The notes below the pieces were generated by a model. It saw only the letters and a list, made by a program, of their open reading frames with translations. It was not told the origin of the DNA and did no database searches. 64,000 nucleotides of DNA. It comes from Karalla daura (Eukaryota > Chordata > Actinopteri > Chaetodontiformes > Leiognathidae). A program made the position numbers and the translations under genes. Location: the NCBI GenBank assembly GCA_029224185.1, contig JANZKI010000123.1:1-64000 (forward strand). Reading direction: 5' to 3'. How positions within the stretch are numbered: position 1 is the stretch's first letter; every line of letters begins with the position of its first letter. Shown piece by piece: positions 10,675 through 24,997 of the stretch.

Positions 10675-12070
10675 AAAATTTGACTAAGTGCTCGTCTCAA
10701 AATCGTCCTTCCAGGACCTATTTAGGAGCGCGTTTCGGACCATTTGGAGTTGATTGGTACCTACTTTCGAGAGACATTTATTTTTTTTTCGATCCCATAC
10801 ATTCACATGTCCAGACAGGCTCTGACGTGTCCAGAAACACACCCAGACACACAGTTAGACACAAAGCCCCGACATGGCCAGACATGCCCAGACACGCTCC
10901 GGCGCGTTCAGAAGGGCCGCATTATGTCAGACGGATCGAGATTTGAAGTCTCTGGGACGTTGGGTTGTGGAGTGATAAGCCGTTAAAGTGTCCCCATGAG
11001 AATGCGTTGGTCGGCCGACGAGTGAAAATTTGACTAAGTGCTCGTCTCAAAATCGTCCTTCCAGGACCTATTTAGGAGCGCGTTTCGGACCATTTGGAGT
11101 TGATTGGTACCTACTTTCGAGAGACTTTTTTTTTTTTCGATCCCATACATTGACATGTCCAGACAGGCTCTGACGTGTCCAGAAACACACCCAGACACAC
11201 AGTTAGACACACAGCCCCGACATGGCCAGACATGCCCAGACACGCTCCGGCGCGTTCAGAAGGGCCGCATTATGTCAGACGGATCGAGATTTGAAGTCTC
11301 TGGGACGTTGGGTTGTGGAGTGATAAGCCGTTAAAGTGTCCCCATAAGAATGCGTTGGTTGGCCGACGAGTGAAAATTTGACTAAGTGCTCGTCTCAAAA
11401 TCGTCCTTCCAGGACCTATTTAGGAGCGCGTTTCAGACCGTTTGGAGTTGATTGGTACCTACTTTCGAGAGACATTTATTTTTTTTTCGATCCCATACAT
11501 TCACATGTCCAGACAGGCTCTGACGTGTCCAGAAACACACCCAGACACACAGTTAGACACAAAGCCCCGACATGGCCAGACATGCCCAGACACGCTCCGG
11601 CGCGTTCAGAAGGGCCGCATTATGTCAGACGGATCGAGATTTGAAGTCTCTGGGACGTTGGGTTGTGGAGTGATAAGCCGTTAAAGTGTCCCCATGAGAA
11701 TGCGTTGGTCGGCCGACGAGTGAAAATTTGACTAAGTGCTCGTCTCAAAATCGTCCTTCCAGGACCTATTTAGGAGCGCGTTTCGGACCATTTGGAGTTG
11801 ATTGGTACCTACTTTCGAGAGACTTTTTTTTTTTTCGATCCCATACATTGACATGTCCAGACAGGCTCTGACGTGTCCAGAAACACACCCAGACACACAG
11901 TTAGACACACAGCCCCGACATGGCCAGACATGCCCAGACACGCTCCGGCGCGTTCAGAAGGGCCGCATTATGTCAGACGGATCGAGATTTGAAGTCTCTG
12001 GGACGTTGGGTTGTGGAGTGATAAGCCGTTAAAGTGTCCCCATAAGAATGCGTTGGTCGGCCGACGAGTG
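10675..12070 (+). repeat. 2-unit repeat, 698 bp, two copies
   Basis: A unit with ATTCACAT/ACAAAGCC followed by a 348-bp class B unit with GACTT (10,675 and 11,025) is repeated at 11,373 and 11,723. The second copy differs in its 5' part (CAGACCG in place of CGGACCA), as if a crossover fell inside the unit. The first copy has a private GTTGGCC change near 11,360. L2 has a single copy at 26,747-27,444. Confidence 0.9.
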
Positions 12071-15000
12071 AAAATTTGACTAAGTGCTCGTCTCAAAATC
12101 GTCCTTCCAGGACCTATTTAGGAGCGCGTTTCAGACCGTTTGGAGTTGATTGGTACCTACTTTCGAGAGACATTTATTTTTTTTCGACCCCATACATTGA
12201 CATGTCCAGACAGGCTCTGACATGTCCAGAAACACACCCAGACACACAGTTAGACACACAGCCCCGACATGGCCAGACATGCCCAGACACGCCCCGGCGC
12301 GTTCAGAAGGGCCGCATTATGTCAGACGGATCGAGATTTGAAGTCTCTGGGACGTTGGGTTGTGGAGTGATAAGCCGTTCACGTGTCCCCATAAGAATGC
12401 ATTAGTCGGCCGACGAGTGAAAATTTGACTAAGTGCTCTTGTCAAAATCGTCCTTCCAGGACCTATTTAGGAGCGCGTTTCGGACCATTTGGAGTTGATT
12501 GGTACCTACTTTCGAGAGACATTTTTTTTTTTTTCGATCCCATACATTGACATGTCCAGACAGGCTCTGACGTGTCCAGAAACACACCCAGACACACAGT
12601 TAGACACACAGCCCCGACATGGCCAGACATGCCCAGACACGCTCCGGCGCGTTCAGAAGGGCCGCATTATGTCAGACGGATCGAGATTTGAAGTCCCTGG
12701 GACGTTGGGTCCTGGAGTGATAAGCCGTTCACGTGTCCCCATAAGAATGCATTAGTCGGCCGACGAGTGAAAATTTGACTAAGTGCTCTTGTCAAAATCG
12801 TCCTTCCAGGACCTATTTAGGAGCGCGTTTCGGACCATTTGGAGTTGATTGGTACCTACTTTCGAGAGACATTTATTTTTTTTCGACCCCATACATTGAC
12901 ATGTCCAGACAGGCTCTGACGTGTCCAGAAACACACCCAGACACACAGTTAGACACACAGCCCCGACATGGCCAGACATGCCCAGACACGCCCCGGCGCG
13001 TTCAGAAGGGCCGCATTATGTCAGACGGATCGAGATTTGAAGTCTCTGGGACGTTGGGTTGTGGAGTGATAAGCCGTTCACGTGTCCCTATAAGAATGCA
13101 TTGGTCGGCCGACGAGTGAAAATTTGACTAAGTGCTCTTGTCAAAATCGTCCTTCCAGGACCTATTTAGGAGCGCGTTTCAGACCGTTTGGAGTTGATTG
13201 GTACCTACTTTCGAGAGACATTTATTTTTTTTCGACCCCATACATTGACATGTCCAGACAGGCTCTGACATGTCCAGAAACACACCCAGACACACAGTTA
13301 GACACACAGCCCCGACATGGCCAGACATGCCCAGACACGCTCCGGCGCGTTCAGAAGGGCCGCATTATGTCAGACGGATCGAGATTTGAAGTCTCTGGGA
13401 CGTTGGGTTGTGGAGTGATAAGCCGTTAAAGTGTACCCATGAGAATGCGTTGGTCGGCCGACGAGTGAAAATTTGACTAAGTGCTCGTCTCAAAATCGTC
13501 CTTCCAGGACCTATTTAGGAGCGCGTTTCGGACCATTTGGAGTTGATTGGTACCTACTTTCGAGAGACATTTATTTTTTTTTCGATCCCATACATTCACA
13601 TGTCCAGACAGGCTCTGACGTGTCCAGAAACACACCCAGACACACAGTTAGACACAAAGCCCCGACATGGCCAGACATGCCCAGACACGCTCCGGCGCGT
13701 TCAGAAGGGCCGCATTATGTCAGACGGATCGAGATTTGAAGTCTCTGGGACGTTGGGTTGTGGAGTGATAAGCCGTTAAAGTGTCCCCATGAGAATGCGT
13801 TGGTCGGCCGACGAGTGAAAATTTGACTAAGTGCTCGTCTCAAAATCGTCCTTCCAGGACCTATTTAGGAGCGCGTTTCGGACCATTTGGAGTTGATTGG
13901 TACCTACTTTCGAGAGACTTTTTTTTTTTTTTCGATCCCATACATTGACATGTCCAGACAGGCTCTGACGTGTCCAGAAACACACCCAGACACACAGTTA
14001 GACACACAGCCCCGACATGGCCAGACATGCCCAGACACGCTCCGGCGCGTTCAGAAGGGCCGCATTATGTCAGACGGATCGAGATTTGAAGTCTCTGGGA
14101 CGTTGGGTTGTGGAGTGATAAGCCGTTAAAGTGTCCCCATAAGAATGCGTTGGTCGGCCGACGAGTGAAAATTTGACTAAGTGCTCGTCTCAAAATCGTC
14201 CTTCCAGGACCTATTTAGGAGCGCGTTTCAGACCGTTTGGAGTTGATTGGTACCTACTTTCGAGAGACATTTATTTTTTTTCGACCCCATACATTGACAT
14301 GTCCAGACAGGCTCTGACATGTCCAGAAACACACCCAGACACACAGTTAGACACACAGCCCCGACATGGCCAGACATGCCCAGACATGCTCTGGCGTGTT
14401 CAGAAGGGCCGCATTATGTCAGACGGATCGAGATTTGAAGTCCCTGGGACGTTGGGTCCTGGAGTGATAAGCCGTTCACGTGTCCCCATAAGAATGCATT
14501 AGTCGGCCGACGAGTGAAAATTTGACTAAGTGCTCTTGTCAAAATCGTCCTTCCAGGACCTATTTAGGAGCGCGTTTCGGACCGTTTGGAGTTGATTGGT
14601 ACCTACTTTCGAGAGACATTTATTTTTTTTCGACCCCATACATTGACATGTCCAGACAGGCTCTGACGTGTCCAGAAACACACCCAGACACACAGTTAGA
14701 CACACAGCCCCGACATGGCCAGACATGCCCAGACACGCCCCGGCGCGTTCAGAAGGGCCGCATTATGTCAGACGGATCGAGATTTGAAGTCTCTGGGACG
14801 TTGGGTTGTGGAGTGATAAGCCGTTCACGTGTCCCTATAAGAATGCATTGGTCGGCCGACGAGTGAAAATTTGACTAAGTGCTCTTGTCAAAATCGTCCT
14901 TCCAGGACCTATTTAGGAGCGCGTTTCAGACCGTTTGGAGTTGATTGGTACCTACTTTCGAGAGACATTTATTTTTTTTCGACCCCATACATTGACATGT

Positions 15001-16611
15001 CCAGACAGGATCTGACATGTCCAGAAACACACCCAGACACACAGTTAGACACACAGCCCCGACATGGCCAGACATGCCCAGACATGCTCTGGCGTGTTCA
15101 GAAGGGCCGCATTATGTCAGACGGATCGAGATTTGAAGTCCCTGGGACGTTGGGTCCTGGAGTGATAAGCCGTTCACGTGTCCCCATAAGAATGCATTGG
15201 TCGGCCGACGAGTGAAAATTTGACTAAGTGCTCTTGTCAAAATCGTCCTTCCAGGACCTATTTAGGAGCGCGTTTCAGACCGTTTGGAGTTGATTGGTAC
15301 CTACTTTCGAGAGACATTTATTTTTTTTCGACCCCATACATTGACATGTCCAGACAGGCTCTGACATGTCCAGAAACACACCCAGACACACAGTTAGACA
15401 CACAGCCCCGACATGGCCAGACATGCCCAGACATGCTCTGGCGTGTTCAGAAGGGCCGCATTATGTCAGACGGATCGAGATTTGAAGTCCCTGGGACGTT
15501 GGGTCCTGGAGTGATAAGCCGTTCACGTGTCCCCATAAGAATGCATTGGTCGGCCGACGAGTGAAAATTTGACTAAGTGCTCTTGTCAAAATCGTCCTTC
15601 CAGGACCTATTTAGGAGCGCGTTTCAGACCGTTTGGAGTTGATTGGTACCTACTTTCGAGAGACATTTTTTTTTTTTTCGATCCCATACATTGACATGTC
15701 CAGACAGGCTCTGACGTGTCCAGAAACACACCCAGACACACAGTTAGACACACAGCCCCGACATGGCCAGACATGCCCAGACACGCTCCGGCGCGTTCAG
15801 AAGGGCCGCATTATGTCAGACGGATCGAGATTTGAAGTCTCTGGGACGTTGGGTTGTGGAGTGATAAGCCGTTAAAGTGTCCCCATAAGAATGCGTTGGT
15901 CGGCCGACGAGTGAAAATTTGACTAAGTGCTCGTCTCAAAATCGTCCTTCCAGGACCTATTTAGGAGCGCGTTTCGGACCATTTGGAGTTGATTGGTACC
16001 TACTTTCGAGAGACATTTATTTTTTTCGATCCCATACATTGACATGTCCAGACAGGCTCTGACATGTCCAGAAACACACCCAGACACACAGTTAGACACA
16101 CAGCCCCGACATGGCCAGACATGCCCAGACACGCTCCGGCGCGTTCAGAAGGGCCGCATTATGTCAGACGGATCGAGATTTGAAGTCTCTGGGACGTTGG
16201 GTTGTGGAGTGATAAGCCGTTAAAGTGTCCCCATGAGAATGCGTTGGTCGGCCGACGAGTGAAAATTTGACTAAGTGCTCGTCTCAAAATCGTCCTTCCA
16301 GGACCTATTTAGGAGCGCGTTTCGGACCATTTGGAGTTGATTGGTACCTACTTTCGAGAGACATTTTTTTTTTTTTCGATCCCATACATTGACATGTCCA
16401 GACGGGCTCTGACGTGTCCAGAAACACACCCAGACACACAGTTAGACACACAGCCCCGACATGGCCAGACATGCCCAGACACGCCCCGGCGCGTTCAGAA
16501 GGGCCGCATTATGTCAGACGGATCGAGATTTGAAGTCTCTGGGACGTTGGGTTGTGGAGTGATAAGCCGTTCACGTGTCCCTATAAGAATGCATTGGTCG
16601 GCCGACGAGTG
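12071..16611 (+). repeat. 13-unit block shared with L2 end
   Basis: Units at 12,071 to 16,262. From 12,420 on they match 28,143-32,334 unit by unit at a constant 15,723-bp offset, including the rare CGGACCG at the 14,517 unit and GACAGGATCTG at 15,004. Minor differences are the T-run type in the 12,420 unit and GGCCGC versus GGCCAC in the 13,119 unit. Several class A units end in ATTAGTCGG instead of ATTGGTCGG. Confidence 0.9.
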
Positions 16612-19057
16612 AAAATTTGACTAAGTGCTCGTCTCAAAATCGTCCTTCCAGGACCTATTTAGGAGCGCGTTTCGGACCATTTGGAGTTGATTGGTACCTA
16701 CTTTCGAGAGACATTTATTTTTTTTTGGACCCCATACATTGACATGTCCAGACAGGCTCTGACATGTCCAGAAACACACCCAGACACACAGTTAGACACA
16801 CAGCCCCGACATGGCCAGACATGCCCAGACATGCTCTGGCGTGTTCAGAAGGGCCGCATTATGTCAGACGGATCGAGATTTGAAGTCCCTGGGACGTTGG
16901 GTCCTGGAGTGATAAGCCGTTCACGTGTCCCCATAAGAATGCATTGGTCGGCCGACGAGTGAAAATTTGACTAAGTGCTCTTGTCAAAATCGTCCTTCCA
17001 GGACCTATTTAGGAGCGCGTTTCAGACCGTTTGGAGTTGATTGGTACCTACTTTCGAGAGACATTTATTTTTTTTCGACCCCATACATTGACATGTCCAG
17101 ACAGGCTCTGACATGTCCAGAAACACACCCAGACACACAGTTAGACACACAGCCCCGACATGGCCAGACATGCCCAGACATGCTCTGGCGTGTTCAGAAG
17201 GGCCGCATTATGTCAGACGGATCGAGATTTGAAGTCCCTGGGACGTTGGGTCCTGGAGTGATAAGCCGTTCACGTGTCCCCATAAGAATGCATTGGTCGG
17301 CCGACGAGTGAAAATTTGACTAAGTGCTCGTCTCAAAATCGTCCTTCCAGGACCTATTTAGGAGCGCGTTTCGGACCATTTGGAGTTGATTGGTACCTAC
17401 TTTCGAGAGACATTTATTTTTTTTTCGATCCCATACATTGACATGTCCAGACAGGCTCTGACGTGTCCAGAAACACACCCAGACACACAGTTAGACACAC
17501 AGCCCCGACATGGCCAGACATGCCCAGACACGCTCCGGCGCGTTCAGAAGGGCCGCATTATGTCAGACGGATCGAGATTTGAAGTCTCTGGGACGTTGGG
17601 TTGTGGAGTGATAAGCCGTTAAAGTGTCCCCATGAGAATGCGTTGGTCGGCCGACGAGTGAAAATTTGACTAAGTGCTCGTCTCAAAATCGTCCTTCCAG
17701 GACCTATTTAGGAGCGCGTTTCGGACCATTTGGAGTTGATTGGTACCTACTTTCGAGAGACATTTTTTTTTTTTCGATCCCATACATTGACATGTCCAGA
17801 CGGGCTCTGACGTGTCCAGAAACACACCCAGACACACAGTTAGACACACAGCCCCGACATGGCCAGACATGCCCAGACACGCTCCGGCGCGTTCAGAAGG
17901 GCCGCATTATGTCAGACAGATCGAGATTTGAAGTCTCTGGGACGTTGGGTTGTGGAGTGAAAAGCCGTTAAAGTGTCCCCATAAGAATGCGTTGGTCGGC
18001 CGACGAGTGAAAATTTGACTAAGTGCTCGTCTCAAAATCGTCCTCCCAGGACCTATTTAGGAGCGCGTTTCGGACCATTTGGAGTTGATTGGTACCTACT
18101 TTCGAGAGACATTTTTTTTTTTTTCGATCCCATACATTGACATGTCCAGACAGGCTCTGACGTGTCCAGAAACACACCCAGACACACAGTTAGACACACA
18201 GCCCCGACATGGCCAGACATGCCCAGACACGCTCCGGCGAGTTCAGAAGGGCCACATTATGTCAGACGGATCGAGATTTGAAGTCTCTGGGACGTTGGGT
18301 TGTGGAGTGATAAGCCGTTAAAGTGTACCCATGAGAATGCGTTGGTCGGCCGACGAGTGAAAATTTGACTAAGTGCTCGTCTCAAAATCGTCCTTCCAGG
18401 ACCTATTTAGGAGCGCGTTTCAGACCGTTTGGAGTTGATTGGTACCTACTTTCGAGAGACATTTATTTTTTTTCGACCCCATACATTGACATGTCCAGAC
18501 AGGCTCTGACATGTCCAGAAACACACCCAGACACACAGTTAGACACACAGCCCCGACATGGCCAGACATGCCCAGACATGCTCTGGCGTGTTCAGAAGGG
18601 CCGCATTATGTCAGACGGATCGAGATTTGAAGTCCCTGGGACGTTGGGTCCTGGAGTGATAAGCCGTTCACGTGTCCCCATAAGAATGCATTAGTCGGCC
18701 GACGAGTGAAAATTTGACTAAGTGCTCTTGTCAAAATCGTCCTTCCAGGACCTATTTAGGAGCGCGTTTCGGACCATTTGGAGTTGATTGGTACCTACTT
18801 TCGAGAGACATTTATTTTTTTTCGACCCCATACAATGACATGTCCAGACAGGCTCTGACGTGTCCAGAAACACACCCAGACACACAGTTAGACACACAGC
18901 CCCGACATGGCCAGACATGCCCAGACACGCCCCGGCGCGTTCAGAAGGGCCGCATTATGTCAGACGGATCGAGATTTGAAGTCTCTGGGACGTTGGGTTG
19001 TGGAGTGATAAGCCGTTCACGTGTCCCTATAAGAATGCATTGGTCGGCCGACGAGTG
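16612..19057 (+). repeat. linker units between L1 and L2
   Basis: Seven units at 16,612, 16,962, 17,311, 17,661, 18,010, 18,360 and 18,709. The first has the rare TTGGACCCC (C to G after the T-tract), otherwise seen only in the unit at 42,116. The fourth has GTCAGACAGA (17,911-17,920), otherwise seen only near 63,311 on the minus strand. The fifth has GGCGAGTTC. The seventh has ATACAATGAC. This mixture of private variants makes it the least repetitive stretch of the window at block level. Confidence 0.85.
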
Positions 19058-22000
19058 AAAATTTGACTAAGTGCTCTTGTCAAAATCGTCCTTCCAGGAC
19101 CTATTTAGGAGCGCGTTTCAGACCGTTTGGAGTTGATTGGTACCTACTTTCGAGAGACATTTATTTTTTTTCGACCCCATACATTGACATGTCCAGACAG
19201 GCTCTGACATGTCCAGAAACACACCCAGACACACAGTTAGACACACAGCCCCGACATGGCCAGACATGCCCAGACACGCCCCGGCGCGTTCAGAAGGGCC
19301 GCATTATGTCAGACGGATCGAGATTTGAAGTCTCTGGGACGTTGGGTTGTGGAGTGATAAGCCGTTCACGTGTCCCTATAAGAATGCATTGGTCGGCCGA
19401 CGAGTGAAAATTTGACTAAGTGCTCTTGTCAAAATCGTCCTTCCAGGACCTATTTAGGAGCGCGTTTCAGACCGTTTGGAGTTGATTGGTACCTACTTTC
19501 GAGAGACATTTATTTTTTTTCGACCCCATACATTGACATGTCCAGACAGGCTCTGACATGTCCAGAAACACACCCAGACACACAGTTAGACACACAGCCC
19601 CGACATGGCCAGACATGCCCAGACACGCTCCGGCGCGTTCAGAAGGGCCGCATTATGTCAGACGGATCGAGATTTGAAGTCTCTGGGACGTTGGGTTGTG
19701 GAGTGATAAGCCGTTAAAGTGTCCCCATGAGAATGCGTTGGTCGGCCGACGAGTGAAAATTTGACTAAGTGCTCGTCTCAAAATCGTCCTTCCAGGACCT
19801 ATTTAGGAGCGCGTTTCGGACCATTTGGAGTTGATTGGTACCTACTTTCGAGAGACATTTTTTTTTTTTTCGATCCCATACATTGACATGTCCAGACGGG
19901 CTCTGACGTGTCCAGAAACACACCCAGACACACAGTTAGACACACAGCCCCGACATGGCCAGACATGCCCAGACACGCTCCGGCGCGTTCAGAAGGGCCG
20001 CATTATGTCAGACGGATCGAGATTTGAAGTCTCTGGGACGTTGGGTTGTGGAGTGAAAAGCCGTTAAAGTGTCCCCATAAGAATGCGTTGGTCGGCCGAC
20101 GAGTGAAAATTTGACTAAGTGCTCGTCTCAAAATCGTCCTCCCAGGACCTATTTAGGAGCGCGTTTCGGACCATTTGGAGTTGATTGGTACCTACTTTCG
20201 AGAGACATTTTTTTTTTTCGATCCCATACATTGACATGTCCAGACAGGCTCTGACGTGTCCAGAAACACACCCAGACACACAGTTAGACACACAGCCCCG
20301 ACATGGCCAGACATGCCCAGACACGCTCCGGCGCGTTCAGAAGGGCCGCATTATGTCAGACGGATCGAGATTTGAAGTCTCTGGGACGTTGGGTTGTGGA
20401 GTGATAAGCCGTTAAAGTGTCCCCATGAGAATGCGTTGGTCGGCCGACGAGTGAAAATTTGACTAAGTGCTCGTCTCAAAATCATCCTTCCAGGACCTAT
20501 TTAGGAGCGCGTTTCGGACCATTTGGAGTTGATTGGTACCTACTTTCGAGAGACATTTATTTTTTTTTTCGATCCCATACATTGACATGTCCAGACAGGC
20601 TCTGACGTGTCCAGAAACACACCCAGACACACAGTTAGACACACAGCCCCGACATGGCCAGACATGCCCAGACACGCTCCGGCGCGTTCAGAAGGGCCGC
20701 ATTATGTCAGACGGATCGAGATTTGAAGTCTCTGGGACGTTGGGTTGTGGAGTGATAAGCCGTTCACGTGTCCCTATAAGAATGCATTGGTCGGCCGACG
20801 AGTGAAAATTTGACTAAGTGCTCTTGTCAAAATCGTCCTTCCAGGACCTATTTAGGAGCGCGTTTCAGACCGTTTGGAGTTGATTGGTACCTACTTTCGA
20901 GAGACATTTATTTTTTTTCGACCCCATACATTGACATGTCCAGACAGGCTCTGACATGTCCAGAAACACACCCAGACACACAGTTAGACACACAGCCCCG
21001 ACATGGCCAGACATGCCCAGACATGCTCTGGCGTGTTCAGAAGGGCCGCATTATGTCAGACGGATCGAGATTTGAAGTCCCTGGGACGTTGGGTCCTGGA
21101 GTGATAAGCCGTTCACGTGTCCCTATAAGAATGCATTGGTCGGCCGACGAGTGAAAATTTGACTAAGTGCTCTTGTCAAAATCGTCCTTCCAGGACCTAT
21201 TTAGGAGCGCGTTTCAGACCGTTTGGAGTTGATTGGTACCTACTTTCGAGAGACATTTATTTTTTTTCGACCCCATACATTGACATGTCCAGACAGGCTC
21301 TGACATGTCCAGAAACACACCCAGACACACAGTTAGACACACAGCCCCGACATGGCCAGACATGCCCAGACATGCTCTGGCGTGTTCAGAAGGGCCGCAT
21401 TATGTCAGACGGATCGAGATTTGAAGTCCCTGGGACGTTGGGTCCTGGAGTGATAAGCCGTTCACGTGTCCCCATAAGAATGCATTGGTCGGCCGACGAG
21501 TGAAAATTTGACTAAGTGCTCGTCTCAAAATCGTCCTTCCAGGACCTATTTAGGAGCGCGTTTCGGACCATTTGGAGTTGATTGGTACCTACTTTCGAGA
21601 GACATTTTTTTTTTTTTCGATCCCATACATTGACATGTCCAGACAGGCTCTGACGTGTCCAGAAACACACCCAGACACACAGTTAGACACACAGCCCCGA
21701 CATGGCCAGACATGCCCAGACACGCTCCGGCGCGTTCAGAAGGGCCACATTATGTCAGACGGATCGAGATTTGAAGTCTCTGGGACGTTGGGTTGTGGAG
21801 TGATAAGCCGTTAAAGTGTACCCATGAGAATGCGTTGGTCGGCCGACGAGTGAAAATTTGACTAAGTGCTCGTCTCAAAATCGTCCTTCCAGGACCTATT
21901 TAGGAGCGCGTTTCGGACCATTTGGAGTTGATTGGTACCTACTTTCGAGAGACATTTATTTTTTTTTCGATCCCATACATTGACATGTCCAGACAGGCTC

Positions 22001-24997
22001 TGACGTGTCCAGAAACACACCCAGACACACAGTTAGACACACAGCCCCGACATGGCCAGACATGCCCAGACACGCCCCGGCGCGTTCAGAAGGGCCGCAT
22101 TATGTCAGACGGATCGAGATTTGAAGTCTCTGGGACGTTGGGTTGTGGAGTGATAAGCCGTTCACGTGTCCCTATAAGAATGCATTGGTCGGCCGACGAG
22201 TGAAAATTTGACTAAGTGCTCTTGTCAAAATCGTCCTTCCAGGACCTATTTAGGAGCGCGTTTCAGACCGTTTGGAGTTGATTGGTACCTACTTTCGAGA
22301 GACATTTATTTTTTTTCGACCCCATACATTGACATGTCCAGACAGGCTCTGACATGTCCAGAAACACACCCAGACACACAGTTAGACACACAGCCCCGAC
22401 ATGGCCAGACATGCCCAGACACGCCCCGGCGCGTTCAGAAGGGCCGCATTATGTCAGACGGATCGAGATTTGAAGTCTCTGGGACGTTGGGTTGTGGAGT
22501 GATAAGCCGTTCACGTGTCCCTATAAGAATGCATTGGTCGGCCGACGAGTGAAAATTTGACTAAGTGCTCTTGTCAAAATCGTCCTTCCAGGACCTATTT
22601 AGGAGCGCGTTTCAGACCGTTTGGAGTTGATTGGTACCTACTTTCGAGAGACATTTATTTTTTTTCGACCCCATACATTGACATGTCCAGACAGGCTCTG
22701 ACATGTCCAGAAACACACCCAGACACACAGTTAGACACACAGCCCCGACATGGCCAGACATGCCCAGACACGCTCCGGCGCGTTCAGAAGGGCCGCATTA
22801 TGTCAGACGGATCGAGATTTGAAGTCTCTGGGACGTTGGGTTGTGGAGTGATAAGCCGTTAAAGTGTCCCCATGAGAATGCGTTGGTCGGCCGACGAGTG
22901 AAAATTTGACTAAGTGCTCGTCTCAAAATCGTCCTTCCAGGACCTATTTAGGAGCGCGTTTCGGACCATTTGGAGTTGATTGGTACCTACTTTCGAGAGA
23001 CATTTTTTTTTTTTTCGATCCCATACATTGACATGTCCAGACGGGCTCTGACGTGTCCAGAAACACACCCAGACACACAGTTAGACACACAGCCCCGACA
23101 TGGCCAGACATGCCCAGACACGCTCCGGCGCGTTCAGAAGGGCCGCATTATGTCAGACGGATCGAGATTTGAAGTCTCTGGGACGTTGGGTTGTGGAGTG
23201 AAAAGCCGTTAAAGTGTCCCCATAAGAATGCGTTGGTCGGCCGACGAGTGAAAATTTGACTAAGTGCTCGTCTCAAAATCGTCCTCCCAGGACCTATTTA
23301 GGAGCGCGTTTCGGACCATTTGGAGTTGATTGGTACCTACTTTCGAGAGACATTTTTTTTTTTCGATCCCATACATTGACATGTCCAGACAGGCTCTGAC
23401 GTGTCCAGAAACACACCCAGACACACAGTTAGACACACAGCCCCGACATGGCCAGACATGCCCAGACACGCTCCGGCGCGTTCAGAAGGGCCGCATTATG
23501 TCAGACGGATCGAGATTTGAAGTCTCTGGGACGTTGGGTTGTGGAGTGATAAGCCGTTAAAGTGTCCCCATGAGAATGCGTTGGTCGGCCGACGAGTGAA
23601 AATTTGACTAAGTGCTCGTCTCAAAATCATCCTTCCAGGACCTATTTAGGAGCGCGTTTCGGACCATTTGGAGTTGATTGGTACCTACTTTCGAGAGACA
23701 TTTATTTTTTTTTTCGATCCCATACATTGACATGTCCAGACAGGCTCTGACGTGTCCAGAAACACACCCAGACACACAGTTAGACACACAGCCCCGACAT
23801 GGCCAGACATGCCCAGACACGCTCCGGCGCGTTCAGAAGGGCCGCATTATGTCAGACGGATCGAGATTTGAAGTCTCTGGGACGTTGGGTTGTGGAGTGA
23901 TAAGCCGTTCACGTGTCCCTATAAGAATGCATTGGTCGGCCGACGAGTGAAAATTTGACTAAGTGCTCTTGTCAAAATCGTCCTTCCAGGACCTATTTAG
24001 GAGCGCGTTTCAGACCGTTTGGAGTTGATTGGTACCTACTTTCGAGAGACATTTATTTTTTTTCGACCCCATACATTGACATGTCCAGACAGGCTCTGAC
24101 ATGTCCAGAAACACACCCAGACACACAGTTAGACACACAGCCCCGACATGGCCAGACATGCCCAGACATGCTCTGGCGTGTTCAGAAGGGCCGCATTATG
24201 TCAGACGGATCGAGATTTGAAGTCCCTGGGACGTTGGGTCCTGGAGTGATAAGCCGTTCACGTGTCCCCATAAGAATGCATTGGTCGGCCGACGAGTGAA
24301 AATTTGACTAAGTGCTCTTGTCAAAATCGTCCTTCCAGGACCTATTTAGGAGCGCGTTTCAGACCGTTTGGAGTTGATTGGTACCTACTTTCGAGAGACA
24401 TTTATTTTTTTTCGACCCCATACATTGACATGTCCAGACAGGCTCTGACATGTCCAGAAACACACCCAGACACACAGTTAGACACACAGCCCCGACATGG
24501 CCAGACATGCCCAGACATGCTCTGGCGTGTTCAGAAGGGCCGCATTATGTCAGACGGATCGAGATTTGAAGTCCCTGGGACGTTGGGTCCTGGAGTGATA
24601 AGCCGTTCACGTGTCCCCATAAGAATGCATTGGTCGGCCGACGAGTGAAAATTTGACTAAGTGCTCGTCTCAAAATCGTCCTTCCAGGACCTATTTAGGA
24701 GCGCGTTTCGGACCATTTGGAGTTGATTGGTACCTACTTTCGAGAGACATTTTTTTTTTTTTCGATCCCATACATTGACATGTCCAGACAGGCTCTGACG
24801 TGTCCAGAAACACACCCAGACACACAGTTAGACACACAGCCCCGACATGGCCAGACATGCCCAGACACGCTCCGGCGCGTTCAGAAGGGCCACATTATGT
24901 CAGACGGATCGAGATTTGAAGTCTCTGGGACGTTGGGTTGTGGAGTGATAAGCCGTTAAAGTGTACCCATGAGAATGCGTTGGTCGGCCGACGAGTG
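19058..24997 (+). repeat. 9-unit higher-order repeat, 3,145 bp, nearly two copies
   Basis: Units at 19,058, 19,407, 19,756, 20,106, 20,454, 20,805, 21,154 and 21,503 recur at 22,203, 22,552, 22,901, 23,251, 23,599, 23,950, 24,299 and 24,648 with a 3,145-bp offset. The ninth unit (21,853) differs from its counterpart at 24,998 in the T-tract region but keeps the CACGCCCC core and CACGTG end. This is the start of super-repeat L2. The first seven units also match 191-2,634 of L1 at offsets of 18,867-18,868. Confidence 0.92.
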
